A stretch of DNA of 23,513 nt from Paulinella micropora. Lineage: Eukaryota; Cercozoa; Imbricatea; Euglyphida. A program made the translations under genes and the position numbers. The notes below the pieces were generated by a model that was not told the origin of the DNA, ran no database searches, and saw only the letters and a list, made by a program, of their open reading frames with translations. The stretch spans positions 393,793 through 417,305 of the forward strand of contig BJOX01000106.1 of the NCBI GenBank assembly GCA_009731375.1, written 5' to 3'. Numbering within the stretch: the stretch's first letter is position 1; each line of letters begins with the position of its first letter. This document shows positions 19,572-23,513 of the stretch, piece after piece.

Positions 19572-19609
19572 CTGGGTGCGCCTCGAAGCTCAGCAGCAGA
19601 CGCACCGAG
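19572..19609 (-). CDS. Candidate microexon, 38 bp
   Basis: Minus-strand acceptor TCTGTCTACGTAG|CTCGG and donor GCACCCAG|GTATGTATG. The phase-2 entry left by 22736-22663 reads [12 protein letters not shown] and leaves phase 1; phase 0 is also open ([12 protein letters not shown]); phase 1 is closed by TGA. Confidence 0.6.
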
Positions 19610-19617
19610 CTACGTAG

Positions 19618-21077
<1,460 letters not shown>

Positions 21078-21190
21078 NNNNNNNNNNNNNNNNNNNNNNN
21101 NNNNNNNNNNNNNNNNNNNNNNNNNNNNNNNNNNNNNNNNNNNNNNNNNNNNNNNNNNNNNNNNNNNNNNNNNNNNNNNNNNNNNNNNNN
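21078..21190. other. Assembly gap, 113 N
   Basis: Run of N. The strand of exon islands switches from minus to plus at this gap, so a join or orientation error is possible. Confidence 1.
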
Positions 21191-21218
21191 GCTGGATCGT
21201 TCTCTGCTCTCTTTGTAG

Positions 21219-21303
21219 GTCCCTCCAGGAGGAGGCTAAGTTGCTGGAGGAGGCGATTAGACAAGCCCAGGCTCAACAAGCGCAAGCCGAAGCCGCACGC
21301 CAG
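21219..21303 (+). CDS. Exon of a coiled-coil protein, 85 bp
   Basis: Plus-strand acceptor CTGCTCTCTTTGTAG|GTCCCTCC and donor CGCCAG|GTAACACC. Read in phase 2 it gives SLQEEAKLLEEAIRQAQAQQ, then AQAEAARQ, leaving phase 0. Rich in Glu, Gln, Ala, Leu with heptad-like spacing, typical of a coiled coil. It pairs with the exon at 21438. The gene cannot be named from this fragment. Confidence 0.75.
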
Positions 21304-21437
21304 GTAACACCTTCGCAAGTAAACTGGCAGGCGAAGATAGCAAAGCTTTCCTGATAATTGGCGGTGGTTTCCCGGAAACTGGCCGCATTTTGCCTGTCGT
21401 TTTAATCTTGTTGTTTTTGCTGTTGTTGCTTTGCCAG
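21304..21437 (+). other. Spliceosomal intron, 134 bp
   Basis: GTAACACC start and a T-rich tract ending GTTGTTGCTTTGCCAG. It holds no microsatellite, unlike the other introns in the window. Confidence 0.75.
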
Positions 21438-21479
21438 GCAGAGCTCGAGAGAGTCCGCAACGAAGCCGCACGGTCTGCC
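21438..21479 (+). CDS. Second coiled-coil exon, cut by TATC repeats
   Basis: Phase 0 after the intron: AELERVRNEAARSA, continuing the helical pattern, then CCTACCTGTCTGTC and TATC repeats with no donor. The exon has either been invaded by the microsatellite or ends in it. Confidence 0.65.
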
Positions 21480-21512
21480 TTACCTACCTGTCTGTCTGTC
21501 TATCCATCTATA

Positions 21513-21553
<41 letters not shown>

Positions 21554-21676
21554 GCTAGCTAGCTAGCTATCTGTCTTACTAGCAAGCTAGCTAGCTATCA
21601 AACCGATTCAAGCTGCATGCCAGGCTGAGCTCCATCCAGCTATCTATCTATCTATCTGTCTATCTATCTATCTATC

Positions 21677-21707
<31 letters not shown>

Positions 21708-21768
21708 CCATCTATCTATCTATCCATCTATCTATCTATCTATCTATCCATCTATCTATCTGGCGTGT
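21480..21768. repeat. (TATC)n on the plus strand with (GCTA)n
   Basis: TATC on the plus strand, in step with the plus-strand exons beside it. A small island at 21600-21644 reads [10 protein letters not shown] and matches TGCCAG|GC[AT]GAGCTC, the acceptor and start of the exon at 21438, so it is a duplicated exon start. Confidence 0.9.
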
Positions 21769-21874
21769 GTATGTATGTATGTATGTATGTATGTATGTAT
21801 GTATGCGAGCTCGATCTGGAAGTGCGGCATCGGGTTGATAGATAGATAGATAGATGGTTGGATAGGTAGGTAGG

Positions 21875-21921
<47 letters not shown>

Positions 21922-21929
21922 ATAGATAA

Positions 21930-21962
<33 letters not shown>

Positions 21963-21966
21963 GATG

Positions 21967-22017
<51 letters not shown>

Positions 22018-22030
22018 GGATAGATAGATG

Positions 22031-22072
<42 letters not shown>
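21769..22072. repeat. (TATG)n, short island, (GATA)n
   Basis: TATG at 21769-21804, a 33-bp island at 21805-21837 (minus strand [10 protein letters not shown], plus strand also open, no clear splice pair), then GATA up to repeat B copy 4. Confidence 0.85.
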
Positions 22073-22074
<2 letters not shown>

Positions 22075-22545
22075 TGTTTGATCTATGGGCATCGCATAGC
22101 ATGAAAAGCCATAAGCGTCCAATACTACCCCCAAACCCTGCCATCAACGCCCGTCACAGGTTGTGTATCAACCATACGCCATGGTTGATATCTGTGCCCT
22201 AGCTCAGGCTGAAAGGGTAGCCGGGCCCGAGAAACGAACAATATCAACAACGGGGCTTCCCCAGGGTGTGTGCTGTAAGGAAATGATGAGCTTTATGAAC
22301 CAAGGTTTTGGGAGTTCACGCTCGTTGTGTGAGGAACCACCCTCTCCTTACACCCTCGTTTCCACCATCCCTTGGTGCATCACGTTCCCAAGGTAGAGAG
22401 CCTGTTGTCGTCTGTTCGTCCAACGGCGCGCCAGGAAATGCGCATTCGAAGCCGTAGATCAACGGCGGGCACAACCCGTCGTTGATATAGGGGGGGTGTA
22501 TAGGCAAGCAAACCATGGACAGACTTGCCAGCAACGGCGCCCCCC

Positions 22546-22546
<1 letters not shown>
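22073..22546 (-). repeat. Dispersed repeat B, copy 4, divergent subfamily
   Basis: Aligns with copies 1-3 throughout but with many changes. The stem is TATCAACCAT (22166-22175) / ATGGTTGATA (22181-22190), with three pairs changed on both sides. The constant end on the minus strand reads [16 protein letters not shown] without stops, while copies 1-3 have TAA at two of these codons. Confidence 0.85.
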
Positions 22547-22616
<70 letters not shown>

Positions 22617-22660
22617 CAGATAGGATAGATAGATAGATAGGATAGATAGATAGGATAGAT
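22547..22660. repeat. (GATA)n
   Basis: GATA array; on the minus strand it begins right at the GTATCTATC donor of exon 22736-22663. Confidence 0.95.
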
Positions 22661-22662
22661 AC

Positions 22663-22736
22663 CTGGGTATGTTATGTGCGACAGCCTCCAGCGGTGGGGG
22701 GATATGCAATGCAGCCATTGGCGAATTGACGTTAAC
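22663..22736 (-). CDS. Candidate exon, 74 bp
   Basis: Minus-strand acceptor TATATGTATAG|GTTAAC and donor ATACCCAG|GTATCTATC. Phase 0 reads VNVNSPMAALHIPPPLEAVA, then HNIP, leaving phase 2. Phase 1 entry is closed by TAA; phase 2 entry is open. The product is unknown. Confidence 0.6.
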
Positions 22737-22737
22737 C

Positions 22738-23015
22738 TATACATATATACATACATACATGCATGCATGCATGCATGCATACATACATACTTGCATGCAT
22801 GCATGCATACATACATACATACATACATGCATACATGCATACATACATGCATGCATGCATGCATGCATGCATGCATGCATGCATACATACACACATACAT
22901 GCATACATGCATACATGACATACATACATACATGCATGCATGCAGACATGCATGCATACATACATACATACATACATACATACATACATAAATGCATAAA
23001 TACATACATACATAC
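22738..23015. repeat. (CATA)n with GCATGC runs
   Basis: CATA/CATG array that would form the intron between the 30-bp and 74-bp exons on the minus strand. Confidence 0.95.
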
Positions 23016-23021
23016 ATTTAC

Positions 23022-23051
23022 CGCTTGGTTGTTGCTGGCTGCTTGTGTAGC
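23022..23051 (-). CDS. Candidate microexon, 30 bp
   Basis: Minus-strand polypyrimidine acceptor TATTTTTCTTTCTTTCCAG|GC and donor CAAGCG|GTAAATG. It reads [10 protein letters not shown] in phase 0/0; all frames are open. It has the best acceptor in the window. Confidence 0.65.
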
Positions 23052-23070
23052 CTGGAAAGAAAGAAAAATA

Positions 23071-23513
<443 letters not shown>

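Overview
This is eukaryotic nuclear DNA. Almost everything outside short islands is microsatellite: (GATA)n, (GGTA)n, (CATA)n/(TATG)n, (TA)n, (GA)n and derived tandem repeats. There are GT-AG splice signals, polypyrimidine tracts and dispersed repeats, five assembly gaps, and no bacterial gene organisation. The species cannot be named from the sequence; an alga or other protist is only a guess. The long open frames made of S-I-Y-L, C-M-Y-V or H-T-Y-I residues are microsatellite translations, not genes.

Main reading: the islands look like exons of one long gene on the minus strand, running from about 23,051 down to about 130 and continuing past the left edge. I assembled about 20 candidate exons of 26-221 bp. 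Most begin right after an AG and many end at a GT donor. Several have only one or two open frames. Where frames are constrained, neighbouring phases mostly agree: 23051-23022 (0/0), 22736-22663 (0/2), 19609-19572 (2/1), 19319-19294 (1/0), 18728-18540 (0/0), 17449-17229 (0/2), 16192-16132 (2/0), 13259-13199 (0/1), 12576-12524 (1/0), 10757-10721 (0/1), 10597-10545 (1/0), 8995-8962 (0/1), 8136-8063 (1/0), then after a gap 6511-6408 (1/0), 2291-2171 (0/1), 1120-1059 (1/0), 847-800 (0/0), 621-531 (0/1). The introns are largely microsatellite, and the microsatellites appear to supply splice signals: (GTAT)n at donors, and (TATC)nTAG or (GTAG)n at acceptors. The protein is not recognised. It has a Pro/Ser-rich part, a Lys/Arg nuclear-signal-like patch, short acidic repeats and Lys/Arg repeats, so a nuclear protein is a weak guess.

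Many exon ends are duplicated two to four times, each copy separated by microsatellite. In several sets most differences between copies are synonymous in the frame that also fits the phase chain, which is independent support for coding on the minus strand.

Two families of dispersed repeats sit in the introns. Family A is a monomer of about 545 bp, partly head-to-tail tandem, with two subfamilies. Family B is about 450 bp and carries a stem-loop with compensatory changes. Both always keep the same end, which abuts (GATA)n or, read on the minus strand, is followed by (TATC)n. This looks like retroposons with microsatellite tails. A tRNA-like SINE head with six to seven tandem cores separated by (TA)n lies at 2562-3180. 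Two plus-strand exons of a coiled-coil protein, with a clear 134-bp intron, lie at 21219-21480 beside a gap.
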